Of a stretch of DNA of 64,000 nt, positions 8,862 to 17,710 are shown one piece after another (within the stretch, counting starts at the first letter, position 1; each line of letters begins with the position of its first letter). The translations under genes and the position numbers were made by a program. The notes below the pieces were generated by a model that did no database searches, was not told where the DNA came from, and saw only the letters and a program-made list of their open reading frames with translations. The stretch covers positions 1-64,000 of the forward strand of contig JAAVXK010000037.1 of the NCBI GenBank assembly GCA_022790615.1, written 5' to 3'. The DNA is from Lachnospiraceae bacterium. Its GTDB lineage: Bacteria; Bacillota; Clostridia; Lachnospirales; Lachnospiraceae.

Positions 8862-10748
8862 TTAATAAACTTTATCACCGCATTGAACTCCGCCAGCCTG
8901 CAATATAGCGAAAAATGCCGGTTTTGGCTGAAGCTTCAGGTTAGGGTCGTCTCCTTCATATTCCTCAAATACATAAGTTATGTTACCGCTGCCCCAGCTT
9001 CCGTCTCCGTCACATATTCCCCACTGCGTAACGGATGTAACGCCGATATAGTCATTACCTTGCTTCTTGCCATATTCACCTTTCTTGGAATAATCCTTGT
9101 ATATATTATAAAGCTTCTTCATCTTTACAGCCTGAGGTTCACCCGTAATTCCCTCATCGAGCTCGGTTATCTGAACCTCAAAGCCCGCGTCCGCTATATT
9201 CTTTATCATTCTCTCCTGTACATTTTCAGAAATACCGTGCGACTGAAGACCTATACCGTCACAGTAACTAACGCCCTGCGTTCCGTTAGCCAGATTACAC
9301 GCCTTGTTAATATACTTTGCAAGCGCAATATGGTCATTCTCCCTCGTGTTGTAATCATTGTAGATGAGGGAAGGCTTTGACTGGTAATTGAACTGTGTCT
9401 TATACTGTTCATAATATTTCTCAACCGCATTGTGCGCCGCAAGGAATGAGAGATAGAGGTAGTCAGGTCCCATCGTCGCATACCAGTAACTGTCGTTAGC
9501 AGGTACCCTTCCGTTTGCCAGCAGCATATCCTCAATCTCCGCAGGCGTGCTGTCCGTACTTACCGGCTTTTTGCTTTTTGTCCTGACGCCGCCGTTCGTC
9601 TGGAATTTCAGACCGCTTCCGCTTGTTGATAATATCTCGTCTATTGAAGATGCATCCTCATTAACATAATAATTTTTGATGTTTCCACCGTCACCGTTCG
9701 TTGCCTCGTTAATTACATCATACGCATATACCACGTCGCCGTATCCATGTGAATATATGTATTCAATGACCTGGTCAATATAATCGTTAAGCCTCTTCTT
9801 CATAGTTTCAGGGTCCGCAAGCTTATGATAGTTGCTTTCATCCCATCCGTTTTTCCTGTAATCCTCAAGTTCGTAGTCGGACCAGTTAAAATCCTGAAGG
9901 AAGAAGTACTCCCTTACCTGCGAATGCCATACAAATGCATGATAACGGAGCTTAATGCCGTTAGCCTTGCAGTAACTTAAAACTTTCTCAAGCGTAGTAT
10001 AGTCAAGTATAACTTTTCCCTGTCCTTTAGTAGCATAATAATTATTAACGTTAGCCTTTCCTAATCCTTCCGGATATAAGTCGGTTGCATCATCGTTAAC
10101 AATGCTCTCCATCTTGTTCTCATTGCCCATCGTAACGCTTCCGAAATGATACCTTACAAGAGCCGCTCTCTCTCCAAATCGTAAGCTTCCAAGGTCAGTA
10201 CTTATACCCGATACAAAATATTCACCAAACACTTCCTTAATCTTATCTCCCGGATTCTTCCATAAGCATCCCGCATAATTATCATAGTCGAACGCCGGCG
10301 TAGGCGAAGGAGTGGCATTAGGGTCAACCGTTACAGTTGCTGCCGGAGTAGGCGTTGCAGGTGCCGGCGTTGGAACATCAGGCGCCGGAGTAGCGACAGT
10401 CTTAGGATTAACCGTAACCTTGCATGTAAGTACTTTTTTCTTACCCGAAACCTTAACCGTGGCAGTTACCTTTGCCGAGCCTTTCTTTTTGGCCGTAACC
10501 TTAACCGACGTCTTTTTAACGGATGAAAGTTTGGCAACAGCCTTCTTCGATGTCTTCCACGTCACTTTCTTTTTATAATTCTTAACCTTTAGCGTCTTTG
10601 AAGAACCTACTGTCATAGTAAGCTTTGATTTGCTTAGCTTAGGCTTCTTAGCGGCGTCCACGGGCGTACTTCCCGAAAGCATCGGAGCTGCAACCGCAAC
10701 CGTGAGAAGCACTGACATTGCCGCACATAACTTTCTCATTTTTCTCAT
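8862..10748 (-). CDS. Secreted endo-1,4-beta-xylanase, GH10, with N-terminal BIG2 module
   Basis: A plant-fibre enzyme of 628 residues that cuts the beta-1,4 backbone of xylan outside the cell. In order: signal peptide (1-32), a very Lys-rich BIG2-type module (about 34-116), a Pro/Thr linker (about 117-153), and the GH10 barrel (about 160-628). The catalytic acid/base is Glu348 in DVINEA and the nucleophile is Glu529 in ITELDEG. The BIG2 module, as in other clostridial exported enzymes, may bind the cell surface. AGGAGG lies eight bases before the ATG at 10748. The gene is single and ends at the bidirectional terminator. Confidence 0.95.
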   Translation of the reverse strand: MRKMRKLCAAMSVLLTVAVAAPMLSGSTPVDAAKKPKLSKSKLTMTVGSSKTLKVKNYKKKVTWKTSKKAVAKLSSVKKTSVKVTAKKKGSAKVTATVKVSGKKKVLTCKVTVNPKTVATPAPDVPTPAPATPTPAATVTVDPNATPSPTPAFDYDNYAGCLWKNPGDKIKEVFGEYFVSGISTDLGSLRFGERAALVRYHFGSVTMGNENKMESIVNDDATDLYPEGLGKANVNNYYATKGQGKVILDYTTLEKVLSYCKANGIKLRYHAFVWHSQVREYFFLQDFNWSDYELEDYRKNGWDESNYHKLADPETMKKRLNDYIDQVIEYIYSHGYGDVVYAYDVINEATNGDGGNIKNYYVNEDASSIDEILSTSGSGLKFQTNGGVRTKSKKPVSTDSTPAEIEDMLLANGRVPANDSYWYATMGPDYLYLSFLAAHNAVEKYYEQYKTQFNYQSKPSLIYNDYNTRENDHIALAKYINKACNLANGTQGVSYCDGIGLQSHGISENVQERMIKNIADAGFEVQITELDEGITGEPQAVKMKKLYNIYKDYSKKGEYGKKQGNDYIGVTSVTQWGICDGDGSWGSGNITYVFEEYEGDDPNLKLQPKPAFFAILQAGGVQCGDKVY

Positions 10749-10817
10749 TTAATAAACCTCCTATATTATATGTTTTTCTCCAAAACTGAAAATCAGTCCT
10801 ATTAAAATTATAATATC

Positions 10818-10852
10818 AAACGGCATGAAAATCAAGCTTTATCATGCCGTTT
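10818..10852 (-). terminator. Terminator-like hairpin of the small membrane protein gene
   Basis: AAACGGCATGA (10818-10828) and TCATGCCGTTT (10842-10852) form a perfect 11-bp stem, five bases beyond the stop of the minus-strand gene. The T-rich tail that follows on the minus strand is broken. Confidence 0.6.
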
Positions 10853-10856
10853 ATGT

Positions 10857-11327
10857 TTATTTTATGTTCTTTTTGACAGTGTGCGGAACAAGCCACATCC
10901 TAACCGTGCATATCATTACCGCATATATGGAAAACGGAACAAGCGGAATCACCGCAAACCCCTGCGTTAACAAAAGAGAGATTATGCAGAGCACCGCGGC
11001 GGCACCTGCGGCATATCCAGCGAAACATGTAACCCTGACCGCCTTTTTTGATTTCTTTTTTAGTATTAGGGCAATTGCTATTATCTGAACCACAATTGTA
11101 ATAAATTCCAAAACAAATAATATTACCTGCCAGCTCATATCAAGCGAAAATATTATTTCCCCGCCTGATACGTATACCGTGTGAAACTCAAATAAAACTG
11201 CGGCTGTAAGCGTCAAAAGAGCATATACCGTGAACAGGGCCTCAAAAAATAAAAGCCGTCCCCTGTACGTACCCAAACTGTCTTTCTGTTGTTTTTTCTT
11301 ATTACCATTCACTTTATCCGACGCCAT
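10857..11327 (-). CDS. Small integral membrane protein, unknown function
   Basis: I do not recognise this 156-residue protein. The first 22 residues are charged and cytoplasmic (many Lys, Gln). Four hydrophobic segments follow at about 26-47, 65-88, 96-117 and 120-143, with a KKKSKK loop between the second and third that should lie inside by the positive-inside rule. It ends with a short basic tail. Only a weak purine-rich ribosome site (AAAGGGCGGGCGG) precedes the ATG. It stands alone between the xylanase gene and the pfl region, with its own hairpin terminator. Confidence 0.7.
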   Translation of the reverse strand: MASDKVNGNKKKQQKDSLGTYRGRLLFFEALFTVYALLTLTAAVLFEFHTVYVSGGEIIFSLDMSWQVILFVLEFITIVVQIIAIALILKKKSKKAVRVTCFAGYAAGAAAVLCIISLLLTQGFAVIPLVPFSIYAVMICTVRMWLVPHTVKKNIK

Positions 11328-11492
11328 AATTACGTACCGCCCGCCCTTTCCCGGCTCATCTTTATTTCGTATACCGAGTCATTTCTTATATTCGACTATT
11401 CGATATAATCACAAATCTTTATAACGGAAGAATTGACTGCTATTTTTATAATATACAACATTATCAACATCATGTCAAAATTCCTTTCTCAG

Positions 11493-11621
11493 ACAGGGCA
11501 GTCGCTTAATATTGTATTTACAGGCTCCGGGCCACTGTCTGGATTCATTCCGGGACCGCTCGCGCTTTAGCTGTGGACACTAGGGCCGGTATAAACTGCT
11601 ATTTTCAAGCGATTGCCCTGT
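11493..11621 (+). ncRNA. ssrS: 6S-like regulatory RNA candidate
   Basis: ACAGGGCAGTCGCTT (11493-11507) pairs with AAGCGATTGCCCTGT (11607-11621), one G-U, as a closing stem. Inside is an unpaired A/T-rich bubble on both sides (about 11508-11527 and 11590-11606), then a broken GC-rich upper stem (CCGG/CCGG and TGTC/GACA) and an apical arm. This closing stem, large central bubble and long upper arm is the known plan of 6S RNA, which binds sigma-A RNA polymerase like an open promoter. A U-rich tail follows on the plus strand (TTTTGTCCCGTTTTT). No good promoter was found upstream, so strand and identity remain uncertain. Confidence 0.42.
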
Positions 11622-11647
11622 TTTGTCCCGTTTTTAGAGATTGCATA

Positions 11648-11676
11648 TTGACATTTACAACAATATGTATGATAAT
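11648..11676 (+). promoter_or_regulatory. Predicted sigma-A promoter of pflB
   Basis: TTGACA (11648-11653), 17-base spacer, GATAAT (11671-11676). It lies just upstream of the ZTP riboswitch, which gives a leader of about 160 bases before pflB. Confidence 0.75.
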
Positions 11677-11701
11677 GTGCATGTAAACAACACAATATAT
11701 A

Positions 11702-11772
11702 TTACCTGTGACTGACGGACACATAGAAAACTATGGGGGAGCAGGTTATTATATAGGCCGACCGTCTGGGCA
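11702..11772 (+). ncRNA. ZTP (pfl motif) riboswitch
   Basis: The sequence shows the conserved core of the ZTP/pfl riboswitch: GTGACTGACGGA, a small stem CATAG-AAAA-CTATG, GGGGGAGC, and after a variable gap GCCGACCGTCTGGGCA. GACGG at 11714-11718 can pair with CCGTC at 11762-11766 as the pseudoknot of this class. The RNA is known to sense ZMP/ZTP, which builds up when 10-formyl-tetrahydrofolate is short. Its 3' core CTGGGC overlaps the left arm of a terminator stem, the arrangement of an ON switch. It sits directly before pflB, which gives formate and so feeds one-carbon metabolism. Confidence 0.88.
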
Positions 11773-11812
11773 TTACATATCACCGGTATGTTGATATGTA
11801 TATGTCCTTTTT
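11768..11812 (+). terminator. Riboswitch-controlled intrinsic terminator of pflB
   Basis: GGGCATTACATATCA (11768-11782) pairs with TGATATGTATATGTCC (11792-11807), followed by TTTTTG. The left arm shares bases with the ZTP riboswitch core, so ligand binding should prevent this hairpin and allow transcription into pflB. Confidence 0.8.
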
Positions 11813-11845
11813 GTTTATACGGGAACATTAGAAAGGAGCATCACA

Positions 11846-14074
11846 ATGGGAAACGAATGGAGAGATTTTGCAGAAGGAGTCTGGCAGACAGAAATTAACG
11901 TAAGTAATTTTATAAAAAAGAACTATAAGGAGTACGGGGGCGATTCATCATTTCTTGAAGGCCCCACGGACAGGACAAAACGTGTAAACGGCATAGTGAA
12001 CGGCCTCCTTGTAAAAGAAAATGAAAAAGGCGGCGTGCTTGACGTCGATACCAAACGCGTATCATCCCTGCTTTCCTACGGGCCCGGGTATGTGAGCGAC
12101 GAAGATATAATAAAGGGCCTTCAGACAGAAAAACCGCTCTGCCGTGCGGTTAACCCGTTTGCCGGTTTCAGGAACGCCGAACAGGCATGCAAGGCTTACG
12201 GATATGAGATGAGCGAAAAAGTACGGGAGCACTTCGACTACAGAACCACGCACAATGACGGCGTATTCCGCGCATACACCGACACAATGAAAAAGGCGCG
12301 TCATGTCGGCCTTCTCACCGGTCTGCCGGACGCGTACGGACGCGGACGCATTGTCGGCGACTACAGAAGAATCGCACTGTACGGCATGAATTTTCTTATA
12401 GACGAAAAGAAGAAGGACAAGGCGGCCCTCGGCGAGCTCGACATGAGCGAAGAAAATATTCATCTTATAGAAGACGTTGCAAAACAGCTTGAATTCATGG
12501 GCCAGTTGATTCAGATGGCAAACGAATACGGCTGTGATATCACACGCCCGGCTTCCAATGCTTACGAGGCCGTACAGTGGCTTTATTTCGGCTATCTCGG
12601 CGCCGTAAAGGAACAGAACGGAGCGGCCAACAGCATAGGACGCATAACCGCATTTCTCGACATATATATAGAGCGCGACTTTGCGGAGGGAACGCTTACG
12701 GAAACCGGGGCGCAGGAGCTTATCGACGACCTTGTAATAAAACTAAGGCTTGTAAGGCATCTTCGCACGCCCGAATATAATGATTTGTTTGCGGGCGACC
12801 CTACATGGGTAACATGCTCGGAAGCCGGTATGACGACTGAGGGAAAGAGCATGGTGACAAAGACAAGTTACCGAATGCTTCAGACACTGTATAACCTCGG
12901 TTCTTCAGCCGAGCCAAACATTACTATACTCTGGTCTCAGAACCTTCCTAAGCCATACAAGGAATTTTGCGCAAAGGTTTCCATTGACACCGACTCTATA
13001 CAGTATGAAAACGACGACGTTATGCGCCGCATGTATGGCGACGACTATTGCATCGCGTGCTGCGTATCGGCTATGCAGGTGGGAAAACAGATGCAGTTTT
13101 TCGGAGCGCGCTGCAACCTGGCAAAAGTACTTCTCATGTCGTTAAACGGCGGTAAGGATGAGATATACGGCGAACAGATTGCGCCGGAAGGTAAGGTGTA
13201 TGACGAGGGAACGCCGCTTAACTACGACGAAGTAATCAAAAGCTTTAAAAGCTACGCCTCATGGATGGCAAGACTCTATGTCAACACAATGAACGTAATA
13301 CACTATATGCACGATAAATACGCGTACGAAAGGCTTATGATGTCTCTGCACGATACAAACGTAAAAAGGCTTATGGCATTCGGTATAAGCGGTCTGTCAG
13401 TATTAACCGACAGTCTTAGCGCAATAAAATACGCTAAGGTTACTCCAATTAAGGACGATCGCGGGATTATTGTCGACTATAAGACGGAGGGTGATTTCCC
13501 CAAATACGGCAATGACGACGACCGCGTGGACGATATAGCGCGGGACGTAACGGAATATTTCTATAACGAGCTGTGCAAAACGCCCGCTTACAGAAATGCA
13601 AAGCATACGCTTTCCATCCTCACGATAACATCAAACGTCATGTACGGAAGAAAGACAGGCGCAACGCCCGACGGCCGCGCGGCCGGAGAGCCTTTCGCGC
13701 CCGGCGCGAACCCTATGCACGGACGCGACTGCGAAGGCGCCCTTGCAAGTCTCAACTCCGTCGCAAAGCTTTCATATGCATGCTGTCAGGACGGAATATC
13801 AAACACCTTCTCCGTCACGCCGGAGACACTCGGCGCAGACATGGACGACAGGGTGAATAAGCTTGTGACAATGCTCGACGGTTACTTTGTGCAGGACGCG
13901 CACCATCTCAATGTAAATGTGCTGAACCGCGAGAAGTTAGTTGCCGCAATGGAAGACCCTGCGTTATATCCGAGCCTGACAATCCGCGTAAGCGGCTATG
14001 CGGTCAACTTCAACAAACTTACCCGTGAGAAACAGGAAGAAGTGATTAACAGAACGTTCCACTGTAAAATGTAA
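11846..14074 (+). CDS. pflB: Pyruvate formate-lyase (formate C-acetyltransferase)
   Basis: This cytoplasmic glycyl-radical enzyme of 742 residues turns pyruvate and CoA into acetyl-CoA and formate in anaerobic sugar fermentation. The adjacent catalytic cysteines are C405 and C406 (in IACCVSAMQ) and the radical glycine is G717 in RVSGYAVNF near the C-terminus. The length fits the PflB family. The ATG has AAAGGAG seven bases upstream. Expression is controlled by a promoter, a ZTP riboswitch and its terminator. The activating enzyme gene pflA lies 2 kb downstream, separated by an AraC-type regulator on the other strand, whereas the two are adjacent in many bacteria. Confidence 0.97.
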   Translation: MGNEWRDFAEGVWQTEINVSNFIKKNYKEYGGDSSFLEGPTDRTKRVNGIVNGLLVKENEKGGVLDVDTKRVSSLLSYGPGYVSDEDIIKGLQTEKPLCRAVNPFAGFRNAEQACKAYGYEMSEKVREHFDYRTTHNDGVFRAYTDTMKKARHVGLLTGLPDAYGRGRIVGDYRRIALYGMNFLIDEKKKDKAALGELDMSEENIHLIEDVAKQLEFMGQLIQMANEYGCDITRPASNAYEAVQWLYFGYLGAVKEQNGAANSIGRITAFLDIYIERDFAEGTLTETGAQELIDDLVIKLRLVRHLRTPEYNDLFAGDPTWVTCSEAGMTTEGKSMVTKTSYRMLQTLYNLGSSAEPNITILWSQNLPKPYKEFCAKVSIDTDSIQYENDDVMRRMYGDDYCIACCVSAMQVGKQMQFFGARCNLAKVLLMSLNGGKDEIYGEQIAPEGKVYDEGTPLNYDEVIKSFKSYASWMARLYVNTMNVIHYMHDKYAYERLMMSLHDTNVKRLMAFGISGLSVLTDSLSAIKYAKVTPIKDDRGIIVDYKTEGDFPKYGNDDDRVDDIARDVTEYFYNELCKTPAYRNAKHTLSILTITSNVMYGRKTGATPDGRAAGEPFAPGANPMHGRDCEGALASLNSVAKLSYACCQDGISNTFSVTPETLGADMDDRVNKLVTMLDGYFVQDAHHLNVNVLNREKLVAAMEDPALYPSLTIRVSGYAVNFNKLTREKQEEVINRTFHCKM

Positions 14075-14205
14075 AGCAGACGATTGTTTGATGTCTTGGC
14101 GCCCGGAATGGCCGCCGGATTTTGTATGACTAAAGTACTAAAAGCAGGCGTAAGGAACGGGCATAATCTTTGGGGCTGTTACAAAAGTAGATAAGTAAAT
14201 TCAGG

Positions 14206-14247
14206 AAAACCGCTAAAGCCTTTAATTTGGTTCTAGCGGTTTTTGAT
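14206..14247. terminator. Terminator behind pflB, probably bidirectional
   Basis: AAAACCGCTA (14206-14215) and TAGCGGTTTT (14234-14243) form a 10-bp stem followed by T on the plus strand; the minus strand also has a T-run. It lies between convergent pflB and the AraC-type gene. Confidence 0.75.
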
Positions 14248-14299
14248 TGTTTAAAAACGTACTATTTATTCAGTTCCTGCAAATTGTCTGCTGTAAGGC

Positions 14300-15763
14300 T
14301 TACATTTTGTTATAGAACAGTTTCATCTTTTCATATGCCGACCTATCCTCCTTTCCAGCGGCATCAATCAATTCCCCCAGTTTTTCCCGTATCATACGAT
14401 CACCAAAGTTCTTCTGCATTCTCTCAGCATCATTCCAATCTCCAATCAGGGATTTCATTTCACTGGCAATAGCACTGACCTTAATAAAAGAACCGGCAAT
14501 ATCCATGCATAAAGTTTTCTCTGAATCTTCATATTGATTTCCCAGTTCCTCAAAATATTTTGCAGCCCATTTTCTTCCGTCATGGAGACATGTCATAGCA
14601 TCATTTTGAACAAGAAGCTTAGAAAACAGATTGTCAAATGTACTGCCATTAACAAACCACGCTTCCTGCAAAAGCATATCCTTCCATGCATGATATGCCC
14701 CGATTCCCTTAGCGTAGGTGTTTTCTTCCCTTGCCTCCATGATTTTAAGCGCCATCTCTACAATCTCTTTATCAGTATATGGGGTGTCTTTTTTCTCTCC
14801 AATGTACATGACTGCCTGCGTATCTGTATTTTCCCACCACGCTTCACATCTGAAATACCCGTTATCCATTATGTCAACGGTAGCGGAAAATTCCGGGTCA
14901 TTCTGAAAGAAATTCCACCCCATGACAACATCACCATCAGCTTCAGATCCAGCAACAATACATGGTTCCGGCGGCCCGATGATTCCCAATGCAATAATAG
15001 GATACCCCTTTGCCACTGCCGTTTTTATATAAGCTGCAAATTCTCTTTTAGAAGTCCCTTCCTCTCGTCCCAGAAAAGAAAATTCCCTTCCCAATGCCTT
15101 CGCCCCATATTGATAAATATCATTTGATTCCTTTAGGGTATGATACATGTCAATGTTACTTAAATCCCACTCCTCCTGATTCCAAACGAAACGAAATGCC
15201 GCGCCTGTCGCAGCCATAATATAGGCATAAGAAACATCATCGCCCAGATATTCCGATACGGCTTTCACACAAATCGGAAACATAGTGTTACTACCATACG
15301 CACCATGTTCCATTTTCCGGATGCCATATAATATTGTACGGTTCTTGTTTTGTTCCATCATAATTCCATCGCTCCTTGTTGTTTTTCTGTCAAGTCGCTC
15401 CAATCCATACACACCTGCCTCCAACTGCTTTCTTCCAATCAACGGCCGTTCTGACCGGAAGCGGCTTGGGGTCATACCAAAAATTTTTCTAAAAGCCCTT
15501 GTATATGATTCCGGATTAGAAAATCCATTTTCCAGAGCAATCGTAAGGATTTTTTTATCAGAATGCAATAGCTCAAATGCAGACGCAATCATTCTTCTCC
15601 TCTTGCAATACTGCATAATCGGCATATTGACATTCCTATAAAATAGTTCCCTCAGATATATCTCTGAAAAACCAAAACTTTTTGCCATATCCCTTAAGTT
15701 CATATTCTCAAGATGACACTCCACATAATTGATAAGGGCATGTGTTATGGTTGAATAACTCAT
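14300..15763 (-). CDS. AraC-family regulator with a large C-terminal sensor-like domain
   Basis: A protein of 487 residues. The N-terminal 110 residues form an AraC/XylS DNA-binding domain with two helix-turn-helix parts (NLRDMAKSFGFSEIYLRELF and LTIALENGFSNPESYTRAFR) ending in the family motif FGMTPSRFR. Having this domain first and a long C-terminal region is the less common order, seen in effector-binding AraC regulators. The C-terminal part is not one I can name with confidence; segments such as GYPIIALGIIGPPEPCIVAG resemble a papain-like C39 or BtrH fold, but that is weak. I choose the ATG at 15763 because AGG lies seven bases before it; an ATG six bases earlier is too close. Codon use seems more A/T-rich than in pflB, so it may be an insertion between pflB and pflA. 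Confidence 0.85.
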   Translation of the reverse strand: MSYSTITHALINYVECHLENMNLRDMAKSFGFSEIYLRELFYRNVNMPIMQYCKRRRMIASAFELLHSDKKILTIALENGFSNPESYTRAFRKIFGMTPSRFRSERPLIGRKQLEAGVYGLERLDRKTTRSDGIMMEQNKNRTILYGIRKMEHGAYGSNTMFPICVKAVSEYLGDDVSYAYIMAATGAAFRFVWNQEEWDLSNIDMYHTLKESNDIYQYGAKALGREFSFLGREEGTSKREFAAYIKTAVAKGYPIIALGIIGPPEPCIVAGSEADGDVVMGWNFFQNDPEFSATVDIMDNGYFRCEAWWENTDTQAVMYIGEKKDTPYTDKEIVEMALKIMEAREENTYAKGIGAYHAWKDMLLQEAWFVNGSTFDNLFSKLLVQNDAMTCLHDGRKWAAKYFEELGNQYEDSEKTLCMDIAGSFIKVSAIASEMKSLIGDWNDAERMQKNFGDRMIREKLGELIDAAGKEDRSAYEKMKLFYNKM

Positions 15764-16024
15764 GTTCATACCTGCTTTCCATCGCGATGTAATAACAGTA
15801 TATCAATTTTTTCTAATGTAGTCTTGACTATTTTATGGTTTATTTTTAATACCTGCAACTAACGACCCGCATCAGATGATTTTCAGGAATTCCTATCAGG
15901 AAAGGATCAGGAAAGAAATCATAAAAACAGTGGTAATTGTAACCGATTCATAGTATAATTTTTAAACGTAGGCGGGGCCGGTTGCACTGCATTTATTTCG
16001 GGCTATAGGAGAAACGCATCATAT

Positions 16025-16756
16025 ATGAAAATGGAATATAATTCAGAAAAATATTTATATGTACACTCATTTGAATCCATGGCTGCATTAGACGGCGAGG
16101 GAATACGCTACGGCGTATTCCTTACCGGCTGTCCGTTACGATGCGTATACTGCCACAATCCCGACACATGGGCTTTTCCGGGCACACCGTACACTCCTAA
16201 AAGCCTGGCAGACAAAATCAGCCGGTATAAGCCGTATTTTGGGGATAAGGGCGGCGTTACATTCAGCGGCGGCGAACCCCTTTTAAGCGCCGCCGGAATC
16301 AACGCGACGGCAATACATTTAAGAGAGTATGGAATCCAATACGCCCTCGATACGTCAGGATGCATACCGCTTTCTGACGATGTAAAAACTGTAGTCCGCG
16401 GCGCGGACATGATAATATGCGACCTTAAAATGTGGAACGACGAGGCATATATAAAATATACCGGAACGGATATGTCGCTTGTACTCGGTTTCCTAGGTTT
16501 TGCCGCCAAATCCGGCGTACGGCTCTGGATAAGAACCGTTATAGTTCCCGGCATAAACGACAGCGAAGATATAATGGACAAATATTTAACAATTGTATTG
16601 CAGTTTCACCCTGAAAAGTACGAGCTGCTCGGCTTTCACACAATGGGCTTTTATAAATATGATAACCTTGGAATTACAAATCCGCTTGCGGGCGCCAAGC
16701 CGCTTGACAACGATACCCTGCATAGGTTACAGTCTTACTGTAACGCAAAGCTTTGA
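16025..16756 (+). CDS. pflA: Pyruvate formate-lyase activating enzyme (radical SAM)
   Basis: A radical SAM protein of 243 residues that uses a [4Fe-4S] cluster and S-adenosylmethionine to place the glycyl radical on PflB. The cluster motif CxxxCxxC is C36, C40 and C43 (GCPLRCVYCHNP), followed by the GGE motif (FSGGEPLL) that binds the SAM amino group. The length is typical for PflA. The start at 16025 has AGGAGA about 12 bases upstream; a second ATG two codons later would be still further away. A TATAAT box at 15954-15959 with a poor -35 box suggests its own promoter. Confidence 0.95.
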   Translation: MKMEYNSEKYLYVHSFESMAALDGEGIRYGVFLTGCPLRCVYCHNPDTWAFPGTPYTPKSLADKISRYKPYFGDKGGVTFSGGEPLLSAAGINATAIHLREYGIQYALDTSGCIPLSDDVKTVVRGADMIICDLKMWNDEAYIKYTGTDMSLVLGFLGFAAKSGVRLWIRTVIVPGINDSEDIMDKYLTIVLQFHPEKYELLGFHTMGFYKYDNLGITNPLAGAKPLDNDTLHRLQSYCNAKL

Positions 16757-16824
16757 AATTACAGCTCCTCTGCCTGCGGTATGTATACTATGATACCTGT
16801 TCAGAAAGTCATGCGTTCCATATA

Positions 16825-16867
16825 TGCACGGAAACAAATGACCTTAATCTGCACGGAAACAAATGAC
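16825..16867 (+). repeat. Pair of 18-bp direct repeats upstream of lgt
   Basis: TGCACGGAAACAAATGAC occurs at 16825-16842 and again at 16850-16867, 25 bases apart, between pflA and lgt. Two exact copies could be an operator or a recent local duplication. Confidence 0.75.
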
Positions 16868-16954
16868 GTTGAAGCGTTTTATAATGGCGGACGCATAAAG
16901 AGCGCGGCAGCTTGAAGGCATCGGATAGATAAATTTATAGAAGGAGTATTGATT

Positions 16955-17710
16955 ATGTACAACGAAATTCTCACAATCGGGCCGGTTACCATTCACGGCT
17001 ACGGGCTGATGATAGCAATCGGAATCGTTGCGGCGCTTGCCGCCGGAATCCGTCTTGCCAAAAGAAAGGACGTAGACCCCGACGAGCTGTATAACCTGAC
17101 GTTCATCGCCGTAATCGGCGGTTTCATGTGCGCCAAAGTATTATACTGCATTGTGGAATGGAAATCATTTATTGACGAACCGCTTAAAACCCTTGGCTCG
17201 GACGGATTTGTCGTATATGGCGGCATAATAGGCGGAACCCTTCTATGCGGATTGTACTGCAGGTTTAAAAAGCTGTCGTTCTTCAAATACTTTGACATCG
17301 TACTGCCGTCTGTCGCCATTGCGCAGGGATTTGGCAGAATCGGATGCTTTCTTGCCGGATGCTGCTACGGCAGGGAGACGGACTCATTTGTCGGTATAAC
17401 TTTCCACAATTCAAGCTATGCCCCTAACAATGTAAGTCTCATACCGACACAGTTGTTTTCAAGCGCGGGCTGCTTTCTTATGGCCGCGATATTGTTCATA
17501 TATGCGCGAAAGGAACACGCCGACGGACGCACCGGCGCGCTTTACCTTATAATGTACAGCATTGGGCGTTCCATTATCGAAATATTCAGAAACGACTTCC
17601 GCGGTGAAATAGGAATACTTTCGACCTCGCAGTTCATTTCCATATTCATTCTTCTGACGGGTATCGTTATTTATTTTCGTTCACGTACTTCTCCATCCTG
17701 TCCTGGATGA
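16955..17710 (+). CDS. lgt: Prolipoprotein diacylglyceryl transferase
   Basis: This membrane enzyme of 251 residues moves a diacylglycerol group from phosphatidylglycerol to the lipobox cysteine of prelipoproteins, the first step of lipoprotein maturation. The Lgt signature region GRIGCFLAGCCYG is at residues 127-139, near the conserved N-terminal HGYG (14-17), and a late conserved Arg/Glu region (SIGRSIIEIFRND) is present. About seven hydrophobic segments are visible. AAGGAG lies eight bases before the ATG at 16955, so I prefer it to the TTG six bases upstream. The 3' end overlaps the end of the convergent lipoprotein gene by 44 bases. Several lipoproteins encoded nearby are its likely substrates. 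Confidence 0.95.
   Translation: MYNEILTIGPVTIHGYGLMIAIGIVAALAAGIRLAKRKDVDPDELYNLTFIAVIGGFMCAKVLYCIVEWKSFIDEPLKTLGSDGFVVYGGIIGGTLLCGLYCRFKKLSFFKYFDIVLPSVAIAQGFGRIGCFLAGCCYGRETDSFVGITFHNSSYAPNNVSLIPTQLFSSAGCFLMAAILFIYARKEHADGRTGALYLIMYSIGRSIIEIFRNDFRGEIGILSTSQFISIFILLTGIVIYFRSRTSPSCPG

Noticed and set aside
16825-16867. CRISPR array
   Set aside because: Only two repeat units with a 7-base spacer, no further units and no cas genes.
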